NCBI RefSeq assembly: GCF_009861525.1
Contig: NZ_WVHL01000005.1
Location: 1,550,001-1,614,000, forward strand
Direction: 5' to 3'
Source: Pseudomonas sp. LD120
GTDB taxonomy: Bacteria; Pseudomonadota; Gammaproteobacteria; Pseudomonadales; Pseudomonadaceae
DNA: 64,000 nt
In this document: piece by piece, positions 51,192 through 58,655 of the stretch
Numbering within the stretch: the first letter of the stretch is position 1
Layout of the letters: the number at the start of each line of letters is the position of its first letter
The notes under the pieces: generated by a model
Seen by the model: only the letters and a program-made list of their open reading frames with translations
What the model was told of the DNA's origin: nothing
Databases searched by the model: none
Made by a program: the position numbers and the translations under genes

Positions 51192-51392
51192 TCAAGCGCC
51201 GTGGCACTTCTTGAACTTCTTGCTGCTGCCACATGGGCAAGGATCGTTGCGGCCAACGTCTTTCAGTGCGTTGCGTACCGGCTCCTGGTGAGCGTGGTTG
51301 CAATGCGGACCGTGAACATGGCCATGGTCGTGATCGTGGTGGTCATGATCGTGGTTGCAGTCGGGGCCATGGACATGAGGTTGCTGGGTCAT
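51192..51392 (-). CDS. Small His-rich SEC-C zinc-binding protein
   Basis: 66 residues. The N-terminal half is metal-ligand-rich, with two copies of HVHGPxCNH separated by DHDHHDHDHGH (about 15 His and 6 Asp in 35 residues). The C-terminal SEC-C motif is DPCPCGSSKKFKKCHG. SEC-C motifs bind zinc and occur at the end of SecA. This stand-alone form could be a metal buffer or SecB/ribosome-contacting factor (inference). 6 bp separate its start from the LEA-like lipoprotein gene's stop. Confidence 0.85.
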   Translation of the reverse strand: MTQQPHVHGPDCNHDHDHHDHDHGHVHGPHCNHAHQEPVRNALKDVGRNDPCPCGSSKKFKKCHGA

Positions 51393-51398
51393 TACGGG

Positions 51399-51884
51399 TT
51401 ACTCCGGGATAAAATCGCCGGGAATTATCACGCCATTACGCTTGAGGTGCACGTCCTTGCCGATGAATAAGCCGATTTCCAGTTCACCTTCCAGGCGATA
51501 GGGAATTGGTCGCTCGGGTTTGCGCAGCAGTTTCACCACATCGCGGATCTGCGGCCACAGGTTGGTTCGCACTGGCACGTTGAAGTAACCGCTACTGTGG
51601 GGCGTGACGGTGAACCAGTGCTCATGCTCGCCGTCGCTGAGCAGGAACCGATCCAGGTAGATCCGATAGATCAGGCGGCGCACCGTCAGATCGCTGTCAT
51701 TGGGGTTGTCTACCCGCAGGCGCAGGGTGAAACGCTGCTCCAGCAGGTTGGCCTTGATCACCTCGACCTTAACCAGGTGCACCTCAGGATCGAGTTGCTC
51801 GGTGGTGAACCAGGACGCGCAGCCCGACAGGCTCAGCAGGCCGAGCAGGCAGAGGGTGGGTAGCAGGCGCAGCGCACCGATCAT
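51399..51884 (-). CDS. LEA type 2 (LEA14-like) lipoprotein
   Basis: 161 residues. Signal peptide with lipobox L-S-G-C (LGLLSLSGCASW), then a WHy/LEA14 beta-sandwich: VKVEVIKANLLEQRFTLRLRVDNPNDSDLTV, with the characteristic R-V-D-N-P-N. The next strands include YRIYLDRFLLSDGEHEHWF. Such proteins are linked to desiccation or stress in plants; role in bacteria is unclear. Confidence 0.85.
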   Translation of the reverse strand: MIGALRLLPTLCLLGLLSLSGCASWFTTEQLDPEVHLVKVEVIKANLLEQRFTLRLRVDNPNDSDLTVRRLIYRIYLDRFLLSDGEHEHWFTVTPHSSGYFNVPVRTNLWPQIRDVVKLLRKPERPIPYRLEGELEIGLFIGKDVHLKRNGVIIPGDFIPE

Positions 51885-51950
51885 TGCAAGACTCCATTTG
51901 AATCCCCGGTGCCCGTCCTGGGCTTGAGGGTGATCGCGGCGAGCGAGGGC

Positions 51951-52427
51951 TCAGAGGGTGAAGTAGCTGGCGCAGCACTTCTTGAATTTATGCCCGCTGC
52001 CACAGGGGCAGGCATCATTGCGTCCAGCCTTGAGGGGCACCGTGGGGTCGATGAAGTACCACTGTTCCTGGTTCTGCACGAAGGATGAACGCTCGCGGTG
52101 GCTGTGTTCGCCCTGGCTATCGTGCCAGCGCACGGTGAAGGTGACGAAGGCATGTTCGGGCTGGCCGCCGAAGACTTCCGCGCTTTCCACTTGCAGCCCC
52201 AGCCAGGTGCTTTGCGCGCTCCAGTCACTGATGGACTGGCGATCCAGCCCCGCCTGCTGCACTGGCAGCGTGGTTGCCAGCAAGTAGTCTACGTGCCCTA
52301 GCACATAGGCGCTGTAGCGCGAGCGCATCAGGGCTTCGGCGCTGGGCGCAGGATGGCCGGCATGGTAATGGCCGCAGCAGGCGTCCAGCAGGTTGCCGCT
52401 GCCGCAGGGACAAATCGAGGCGCTCAT
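51951..52427 (-). CDS. YchJ family protein with two SEC-C motifs
   Basis: 158 residues from ATG 52427. The N-terminal SEC-C motif is CPCGSGNLLDACCG and the C-terminal one CPCGSGHKFKKCC. Between them is an NTF2-like YchJ domain (LMRSRYSAYVLGHVDYLLATT; WLGLQVESAEVF; FVTFTVRWHD; ERSSFVQNQEQWYFIDP). Function unknown; zinc binding is expected. It lies 4 bp after the DUF6231 gene stop. Confidence 0.93.
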   Translation of the reverse strand: MSASICPCGSGNLLDACCGHYHAGHPAPSAEALMRSRYSAYVLGHVDYLLATTLPVQQAGLDRQSISDWSAQSTWLGLQVESAEVFGGQPEHAFVTFTVRWHDSQGEHSHRERSSFVQNQEQWYFIDPTVPLKAGRNDACPCGSGHKFKKCCASYFTL

Positions 52428-52431
52428 CGTC

Positions 52432-52929
52432 TTACCACCAATACTTTCCAAAGTTTTCCGGGTTCGCCCAGAAGCGTGAATTGAGCCAGTCAGGTACTTG
52501 TTTGTAGTCAAGCAGGTCATAGGTGAACAGGGTCAGTACCTGCTCGTCCCGCTGGAAGCGTTCGCTGGCTTGCAGGGCCAGGGAGAAAAAGTCGGTTTCT
52601 TGCCAACCGCAGGCGGACAAGTCGGCCAGCACCGCAATCCGGCTGGCGTTGAGGTTGCGAATCCCTCCCAGCAGGTTCAGACCATCACGCTTGGGCAGAT
52701 GTTCCAGGCAATCCACCGCCAGGGCCAGGTCAAAACGTCGCGCTGCCAGTGCTGCCGGCAGTGGGCCCGGCGCGGCTTGGGCCACCTGGGTCTCAGGATG
52801 AGCAGCCTTGAATGCGGCCAGGGCCGGGAAGTCGCTGGCACCGATCAACAGCAGTTGTGCTGGGGCATAACGATCCAGTAGGGCTGCCAGGGCTTGTTGG
52901 GGCGTGCGGGTAGACATGTCGGCGCTCAT
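52432..52929 (-). CDS. DUF6231 family protein (degenerate methyltransferase-like fold)
   Basis: 165 residues. It has a Rossmann-like pattern: LLLIGASDFPALAAFKAAHP, FDLALAVDCLEHLPKRDGLNLLGGIRNL, RIAVLADLSA. These resemble class I SAM-methyltransferase strands, but the G-x-G-x-G loop is absent. The end FWANPENFGKYWW is Trp/Tyr-rich. I know it only as a domain of unknown function common in Pseudomonas. Likely co-transcribed with the ychJ-like gene. Confidence 0.7.
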   Translation of the reverse strand: MSADMSTRTPQQALAALLDRYAPAQLLLIGASDFPALAAFKAAHPETQVAQAAPGPLPAALAARRFDLALAVDCLEHLPKRDGLNLLGGIRNLNASRIAVLADLSACGWQETDFFSLALQASERFQRDEQVLTLFTYDLLDYKQVPDWLNSRFWANPENFGKYWW

Positions 52930-53120
52930 CGTCGCTCCTCGATCAGAACGCTAAAGACTAGCGCGCCGGCATCGCCGGGCCTAGAGCGGTTCACCACTTA
53001 ATTGCGCGACCTTCCCGTATTTACTGGGGAAAACCGAGGGTGGCCCTTTGCTGGCGGAGATCAATGGCGGGGTCTTTACTCCCTCAATCGGCTGTGAGCC
53101 GATCCCACAGGAGAAATCAG

Positions 53121-53810
53121 ATGAGCATCATTCGGACGGCAGTACCCTTGGTTCTAATAGCCAGTGTGTTGACGGGCTGTGCAGGTTTGCAGAAAACCGA
53201 CTGGCCGACATGCGCGGCGGTCGGTGGCGTGACGGGCGCGGCACTGGGAGCTACTGAAAGCTCCTCGTGGGCGGGTGGTGGTGCGTTATTGGTGGGAGGC
53301 CTGGCAGGCGCATATTGCTGGGTGCATGGCGATGGCGACGAGGACGGTGATGGCGTGCTGGACAGTCGTGATAAATGCCCGCATACCCCGAGAGGCGTGC
53401 AAGTCGATGCCAACGGCTGCCCGCCACCGCCACCCATGGTTGAAGAGGTGGTCGTGGTCAAGGAAGAAACCATCGTTATTCGCGATGTGCACTTCCAGTT
53501 CGACTCGGCCAAGTTGACCGAGGCTGACAAGTCCAAACTCAACACCATTGTGACTCGCCTGAAACAGGAAGCCTCAAGCGTTCAACTGCGCGTGACCGGC
53601 CACACCGACAGCGTCGGCAGTGCTGCCTACAACCAGACACTCTCGGACAAGCGTGCGCACTCGGTGGTGGATTACCTGGTCAGCAACGGTATTGCTCGCA
53701 GCAGCTTCGTTTCGGTGACCGGTGCCGGTGAAAGCCAGCCGGTGGCGGATAATAAAACCGCCGAGGGCCGGGCCATGAACCGTCGCACGGAGATTCAGAT
53801 CAACCGCTAA
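53121..53810 (+). CDS. OmpA family lipoprotein with TSP3-like repeats (paralogue 1)
   Basis: 229 residues from ATG 53121 (ACAGGAG upstream). Lipobox L-T-G-C20, a Gly-rich hydrophobic hairpin (VGGVTGAALGATESSSWAGG), then a calcium-binding thrombospondin type 3-like stretch (DGDEDGDGVLDSRDKCPHTP) and an OmpA C-terminal domain (FQFDSAKLTEADKSKL; VTGHTDSVGSAAYNQTLSDKRA; NRRTEIQI). It anchors the outer membrane to peptidoglycan. The following gene is a clear paralogue. Confidence 0.95.
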   Translation: MSIIRTAVPLVLIASVLTGCAGLQKTDWPTCAAVGGVTGAALGATESSSWAGGGALLVGGLAGAYCWVHGDGDEDGDGVLDSRDKCPHTPRGVQVDANGCPPPPPMVEEVVVVKEETIVIRDVHFQFDSAKLTEADKSKLNTIVTRLKQEASSVQLRVTGHTDSVGSAAYNQTLSDKRAHSVVDYLVSNGIARSSFVSVTGAGESQPVADNKTAEGRAMNRRTEIQINR

Positions 53811-53899
53811 AGTCCTTTGCCGGCGCGGCTTGTACAGCCGCGTATGGCAGTCTTTACTCCTGTGTGACCGGTCTTTCCGGTAACACAGGAGCATTCACG

Positions 53900-54625
53900 A
53901 TGAATCATCTCCCTCGAGTCGCGTTCTCGGTCCTGCTGCTCAGCAGTCTGCTGACAGGTTGCGCGACTCACAGTGATGGCAGCGCCCCCCTCAATCAACG
54001 CACCTGGCCGCTTTGCAGCTTGCTTGGCGGGCTTGCCGGTGGTGGTCTCGGGGCGATCGAAAGCGGTAGCTGGGCCGCGGGTGGCGCGGCCTTGGGATTG
54101 ATCGGCGGCGGTTTGATCTGTTACGCCCAGGACGGTGACGAAGATGCTGATGGGGTGTTCGATCGCCGTGATCGCTGCCCTGATACGCCGGCCAATACCC
54201 CCGTGGACAATCGGGGTTGCCCGATGCCCCAGTACCCGGTGTCCCAGGCACCGGAGCCGGTAGCTGAACCGGCCACGGAAGTGATCACCTTGAGTGATCA
54301 GGGGCATGTGCTGTTCGCGTTTGACTCGTCGCAACTGACCGTCGAGGCACGTACCCAGCTGCAGGCACTGTTACCCAAGTTGGCAGCGGCCGATGTGCTG
54401 AGTGTCAAGGTCATCGGTCATACCGACAGTCAGGGCAGCGATGGCTATAACCAGAAACTCTCTGAGCGTCGCGCCAGCAGTGTTGCGGCCTTCCTCCTTG
54501 AACAGGGGCTGGCGGCGGACAAAGTCAGTAGCCAGGGGCAGGGTGAAAGCCAGCCCGTAGCCGACAACGACAGCGAACAGGGGCGGGCGCAGAACCGCCG
54601 TGTAGAGCTGTTGATTCAGCGTTGA
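53900..54625 (+). CDS. OmpA family lipoprotein with TSP3-like repeats (paralogue 2)
   Basis: 241 residues from ATG 53900 (ACAGGAG upstream). Same layout as paralogue 1: lipobox L-L-T-G-C21, WPLCSLLGGLAGGGLGAIES, a TSP3-like DGDEDADGVFDRRDRCPDTP, and an OmpA domain (FAFDSSQLTVEARTQL; IGHTDSQGSDGYNQKLSERRA; NRRVELLIQ). Both the coding segments and the upstream spacing (ACAGGAG) are alike, showing tandem duplication. No hairpin separates them. Confidence 0.94.
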   Translation: MNHLPRVAFSVLLLSSLLTGCATHSDGSAPLNQRTWPLCSLLGGLAGGGLGAIESGSWAAGGAALGLIGGGLICYAQDGDEDADGVFDRRDRCPDTPANTPVDNRGCPMPQYPVSQAPEPVAEPATEVITLSDQGHVLFAFDSSQLTVEARTQLQALLPKLAAADVLSVKVIGHTDSQGSDGYNQKLSERRASSVAAFLLEQGLAADKVSSQGQGESQPVADNDSEQGRAQNRRVELLIQR

Positions 54626-54762
54626 ACAGTCGTCCCGGGTCGGTGATTCTCGCCGGCCCGGTGGCTGAACGGTCGCCTTGGGAAGAATTTTCATCCCCCT
54701 CTGGCTTATCCCCGGGATAAGTCGCTACTGTGCGCACAAAGAATAATTCACGAGGGGGGCGT

Positions 54763-55041
54763 ATGAAGGTCTTATGGGGGCTAGGTCAGTGTCTGACCTT
54801 GGTATTTTGGCTGGTGGTGCTGATCAACCTGGCCATGCCGTTGATCAATCCGCTGCATCTACTGGTCAATCTGGCGGGCAGCCTGTTGCTGCTCACCCAT
54901 TTGCTGGAGTTGCTGCTGTTCAATGGCCGTCTCAAAGGCCGGGCGCATCCTTGGCGTGATCGCTGGCACATTCTCCTGGTGGGCATCTTCCACCTGCAAA
55001 CCCTTCCTGCTCCTGATCTTGTCGAGGCCGATCATGCGTAA
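54763..55041 (+). CDS. DUF1145 small membrane protein
   Basis: 92 residues, GAGGGGGG upstream. Two hydrophobic helices (LTLVFWLVVLINLAMPL and LLVNLAGSLLLLTHLLELLL) are followed by an amphipathic part with HPWRDRWHILLVGIFHL, the family's conserved end. Function unknown. Its stop overlaps the start of the collagen-like gene by 8 bp, so the two are translationally coupled. Confidence 0.85.
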   Translation: MKVLWGLGQCLTLVFWLVVLINLAMPLINPLHLLVNLAGSLLLLTHLLELLLFNGRLKGRAHPWRDRWHILLVGIFHLQTLPAPDLVEADHA

Positions 55042-55792
55042 GCTCTGCCTGTTGGCCCTGTTGTGCAGTCCCCTGGCCGTGGCCCAGGTGGTCAAGGTCG
55101 ACGCCAACTCGCTCATGCGTTTGCCCAATACCGCCAGCACCCTACAACTGGAGCGTCTGGACGTGGCCGATTACGGCACGTTGCTGATTCCGGGCAATGT
55201 CACCGAGCTCAAGGTCGACGATTTGCACTTGGGGCGTGAAGCGCGGATTGCCATCGTGCCCACCCAGCACAGTCTGCAACTGATTGTTCAGCGCGCGCAG
55301 TTGGAAGCGGGCAGTCAAATCACCGCACGCGGTGCGCCAGGCACTTATCAGAAGGCCGCCAAGCCTGGCCGCGATCTGAATCTGCGCATTGAATCGCTGC
55401 AAGCCCAGGAACTTTCGGTAGATGCCCGTGGCGGCACCGGTGCGCCCGGTTACGTTGGTCTCGACGGGGCCAATGGTCAGGAGCCTGGCTGTGCTTGGGG
55501 GCAGGCTGGGCGTGGCGCCGATGGCGACAATGGCGGTGACGGTCGGCCGGGAGCCTCGGGGGCTCATGTGCGCTTGGAATTGCCCCGTGACTTCCCCGAC
55601 GAGCAGATCAAGGTCTGGGTCGAGGGCGGCGCTGGCGGTCTGGCCGGTGCCGGTGGCAAGCCTGGGGCTGGGGGTAAGTCCAAGGGCTGCCTGATCTACC
55701 GGGCTGACGGAGGCAAGAGCGGACGCCCAGGCGCTAATGGGCAACCTGGGCCAGCAGGAGAAGCGGGTTCGCTGACGGTGCAGCGTTTGTAG
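55034..55792 (+). CDS. Secreted collagen-like protein
   Basis: 252 residues. Signal peptide MRKLCLLALLCSPLAVA; the first half is beta-rich (LDVADYGTLLIPGNVTELKVDDLHLG, resembling a polymorphic adhesin-like domain). The second half has two Gly-x-x runs (GGTGAPGYVGLDGANGQ; GRGADGDNGGDGRPGASG; GGAGGLAGAGGKPGAGG; GRPGANGQPGPAGEAG) broken by an LELPRDFPDEQIKVWVEG strand. Two Cys (EPGCAWG, SKGCLIY) may form a disulfide between the runs. Short triple-helix or Gly-loop structure is possible. Confidence 0.8.
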   Translation: MRKLCLLALLCSPLAVAQVVKVDANSLMRLPNTASTLQLERLDVADYGTLLIPGNVTELKVDDLHLGREARIAIVPTQHSLQLIVQRAQLEAGSQITARGAPGTYQKAAKPGRDLNLRIESLQAQELSVDARGGTGAPGYVGLDGANGQEPGCAWGQAGRGADGDNGGDGRPGASGAHVRLELPRDFPDEQIKVWVEGGAGGLAGAGGKPGAGGKSKGCLIYRADGGKSGRPGANGQPGPAGEAGSLTVQRL

Positions 55793-55823
55793 TGAGGCTT
55801 TTGGTCGAGTGACGGTTGTTCTC

Positions 55824-55857
55824 CCACCGCCCGCTCTTGTCGCGGGCGGTGGCTTTT
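55824..55857 (+). terminator. Intrinsic terminator of the DUF1145/collagen-like unit
   Basis: CCACCGCCCGC (55824-55834) / GCGGGCGGTGG (55842-55852), then CTTTT. Confidence 0.85.
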
Positions 55858-56320
55858 AGAAAAGCGGTCGGGCCGAAGCCAGGGCTACCACCAGCAGGCC
55901 GATGATCAGGTTGATGCCCACCAGACGACGGATTTTGCCCAGCGTCGCCGCGCCCTCCGGCCAGTCTTCAGCCGTCACCGCTTGCTGCAACTGCGGCAGT
56001 TGCAGGGCCTGGATGCGGATGAACAGCGCGGTCATGACCAGATACAAACCCATCATTATCTGCACATACCGTGGCGCGCTTTCAAAGCCATTGAAGCGCA
56101 GGTGCAACAGGCCGATACCGCTGATCGGCAACAGCACCACTGCAGCCCAGACCCAGATGAAAAAACGCGGAAACACCTGCGCCCAGAGCTTCAGCCGCGC
56201 CGGTCCTTCAAGGGCGGCCACGGCCGCCGGACGCAGGACGATCCAGGCGAAGAACATGCCACCGACCCAGACCAGGGCGGCCAGCACATGCAAGGTGTAA
56301 GCGAGGGCGAAAGCGGTCAT
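55856..56320 (-). CDS. CopD family membrane protein
   Basis: 154 residues with four membrane helices. The N-terminal LAYTLHVLAALVWVGGMFFAWIVLRPAAV holds the H-x7-W-x-G-G motif of CopD/HemJ-like proteins; the His would be a heme or copper ligand. The end LVGINLIIGLLVVALASARPLF is also usual. Substrate or partner unknown. Divergent from dinG. Confidence 0.82.
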   Translation of the reverse strand: MTAFALAYTLHVLAALVWVGGMFFAWIVLRPAAVAALEGPARLKLWAQVFPRFFIWVWAAVVLLPISGIGLLHLRFNGFESAPRYVQIMMGLYLVMTALFIRIQALQLPQLQQAVTAEDWPEGAATLGKIRRLVGINLIIGLLVVALASARPLF

Positions 56321-56381
56321 TGGGGTACTCCGTTCTGCGCGACATGAATTAGCGGGGTATGATAGCGGCCGATTCGAACCA

Positions 56382-56397
56382 CTGAAAATTTATCCAG
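56382..56397 (+). promoter_or_regulatory. LexA (SOS) box of dinG
   Basis: CTGAAAATTTATCCAG, a perfect CTG-N10-CAG, lies 22 bp before the dinG ATG, so it would overlap the transcription start. Confidence 0.85.
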
Positions 56398-56419
56398 CGT
56401 TTTGTGCGCCCGAAAAACC

Positions 56420-58564
56420 ATGATCAGCAACGAACTCAAAACCACGATCCAGGGCGCCTATTCGCGTTTTCTCGAAGCCAAGAGCCTCAAGCCGCGTTAC
56501 GGCCAGCGCCTGATGATCGCCGAGGTGGCCAAGGTCCTGGGTGACATCGACACCGACGACGAAGGCCGGCGCAGTGGCGACCCGGCGGTGGTCGCGGTGG
56601 AAGCCGGCACCGGCACCGGCAAGACTGTGGCCTACAGCCTGGCGGCGATTCCCACGGCCAAGGCCGCCGGCAAGCGCCTGGTGATCGCCACCGCCACCGT
56701 CGCCCTGCAAGAACAGATCGTCTACAAGGACTTGCCGGACCTGATGCGCAACAGCGGGCTGAACTTCAGCTTCTCCCTGGCCAAGGGCCGCGGGCGCTAT
56801 ATGTGCTTGTCCAAGCTCGACATGCTGCTCCAGGAAGGCCATGCCCAGACCGCCACGGCCCAACTGTTCGAGGAGGAAGGCTTCAAGATCGAAGTGGATG
56901 AAGCCAGCCAGAAGCTGTTCACCAGCATGATCGAGAAGCTCGCCGGGAATAAATGGGACGGCGACCGCGACAGCTGGCCCACGGCCCTGGAAGACGCCGA
57001 CTGGGCACGCCTGACCACCGACCATAGCCAGTGCACCAACCGCCATTGCCCGAACTTCGGCCAGTGCGCCTTCTATAAGGCCCGCGAAGGCATGGGCAAG
57101 GTGGACGTGATCGTCACCAACCACGACATGGTCCTGGCCGACCTGGCCTTGGGCGGCGGCGCCGTGCTGCCGGACCCGCGTGACACTCTGTATGTGTTCG
57201 ACGAAGGTCACCATCTGCCGGACAAGGCCATCGGCCACTTTGCCCATTACACGCGGCTGCGCTCCACCGCCGACTGGCTGGAGCAGACCGCCAAGAACCT
57301 CACCAAACTGCTGGCCCAGCATCCGCTGCCTGGGGACCTGGGGCGCCTGATCGAGCAGGTGCCGGAGCTGGCGCGGGAGATCAAGACCCAGCAGCAGTTT
57401 ATGTTCAGCGCCTGCGAGCAGATCGCCGACTTCAAGACCGGCGAAGACATGGAAGGCCGCGAACGGCCACGTCATCGCTTCGTCGGCGGGCTGATCCCCG
57501 AGCACATGCGCGAGATGGGCATCGAGCTGAAGAAGGGCTTCTCCCGTCTTACTGACCTGTTCACCCGCCTCACCGAGCTGCTCAAGGAAGGCATGGATGG
57601 CGAGGTCAACATCGGCATCGCCAGCAACCAGGCTGAAGAGTGGTACCCGCTGTTCGGCAGTCTGCTGGCGCGGGCTTCGGGCAACTGGGAGCTGTGGACC
57701 GCATTCACCGTCGAGGACCCGGAAGACAACCCGCCCATGGCCCGCTGGCTGACCCTGGCCGAGAGTGGCTCGCTGTTCGACATCGAGGTCAACGCCAGCC
57801 CGATCCTCGCCGCGGAGATGCTCCGGCGCAATCTGTGGAACGTGGCCTACGGCGCTCTGGTGACCTCGGCGACCCTGACCGCCCTGGGGACCTTCGACCG
57901 TTTCCGCATGCGCGCCGGCCTGCCGAAGAAAGCCGTGACCGCCGTGGTGCCGAGCCCCTTCCACCACGCCGATGCTGGGGTGCTGCGAGTGCCCGACCTG
58001 CGGGCCGACCCGCGCGATGCGCCGGCGCATACCGCGGCGATCATCCGTGACCTGCCGCAACTGGTGGAAGGTTCCCGCGGCACCCTGGTGCTGTTCTCCT
58101 CGCGCAAACAGATGCAGGACGTGTTCGACGGCCTGGATCGCGACTGGCGCAAGCAGGTGTTCATCCAGGGCAACCTGTCCAAGCAGGAGACCCTGAACAA
58201 GCATAAGGCCCGGGTCGACGGTGGCGATTCCAGCGTGTTGTTCGGTCTGGCGAGTTTTGCCGAAGGCGTGGACTTGCCGGGCGCCTATTGTGAACACGTG
58301 GTGATCGCCAAAATCCCGTTCTCGGTGCCGGACGATCCGGTGGAAGCGGCCCTGGCGGAGTGGATCGAAGCCCGGGGCGGCAATCCGTTCATGGAAATCT
58401 CGGTGCCGGATGCGTCACTCAAACTGGTCCAGGCCTGTGGTCGCTTGCTGCGCACCGAACAGGACCGCGGCACCATCACCTTGCTGGACCGCCGTTTGGT
58501 CACCCAGCGTTACGGCAAGGCAATCCTCAATGCCTTGCCGCCATTTCGTCGAGAAATAGCTTAA
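56420..58564 (+). CDS. dinG: ATP-dependent DNA helicase DinG
   Basis: 714 residues from ATG 56420. XPD-like superfamily 2 helicase: Walker A EAGTGTGKT (61-69), the DEAH-type box YVFDEGHHL, and motif VI in VQACGRLLRTEQDRGTITLLD. Four Cys ligate an iron-sulfur cluster: C129, C205, C210, C216, with the same spacing as in E. coli DinG. It unwinds DNA-RNA hybrids and D-/R-loops. A LexA box precedes it. Confidence 0.97.
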   Translation: MISNELKTTIQGAYSRFLEAKSLKPRYGQRLMIAEVAKVLGDIDTDDEGRRSGDPAVVAVEAGTGTGKTVAYSLAAIPTAKAAGKRLVIATATVALQEQIVYKDLPDLMRNSGLNFSFSLAKGRGRYMCLSKLDMLLQEGHAQTATAQLFEEEGFKIEVDEASQKLFTSMIEKLAGNKWDGDRDSWPTALEDADWARLTTDHSQCTNRHCPNFGQCAFYKAREGMGKVDVIVTNHDMVLADLALGGGAVLPDPRDTLYVFDEGHHLPDKAIGHFAHYTRLRSTADWLEQTAKNLTKLLAQHPLPGDLGRLIEQVPELAREIKTQQQFMFSACEQIADFKTGEDMEGRERPRHRFVGGLIPEHMREMGIELKKGFSRLTDLFTRLTELLKEGMDGEVNIGIASNQAEEWYPLFGSLLARASGNWELWTAFTVEDPEDNPPMARWLTLAESGSLFDIEVNASPILAAEMLRRNLWNVAYGALVTSATLTALGTFDRFRMRAGLPKKAVTAVVPSPFHHADAGVLRVPDLRADPRDAPAHTAAIIRDLPQLVEGSRGTLVLFSSRKQMQDVFDGLDRDWRKQVFIQGNLSKQETLNKHKARVDGGDSSVLFGLASFAEGVDLPGAYCEHVVIAKIPFSVPDDPVEAALAEWIEARGGNPFMEISVPDASLKLVQACGRLLRTEQDRGTITLLDRRLVTQRYGKAILNALPPFRREIA

Positions 58565-58655
58565 GCGTGGCGCGCTGATGCGCGCTGTGCTGTCTACTTC
58601 ATATCACTGCTTCAGCACCGGCCGTCTATCGGTCATTAGGGAGAGCCAGGTTCAT

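Noticed and set aside
56390..58297. Very long (635-codon) open frame on the minus strand across dinG
   Set aside because: It is antisense to a gene with full motif support; in GC-rich DNA such shadows are common and its residues (His/Gly/Gln-rich) match no family.
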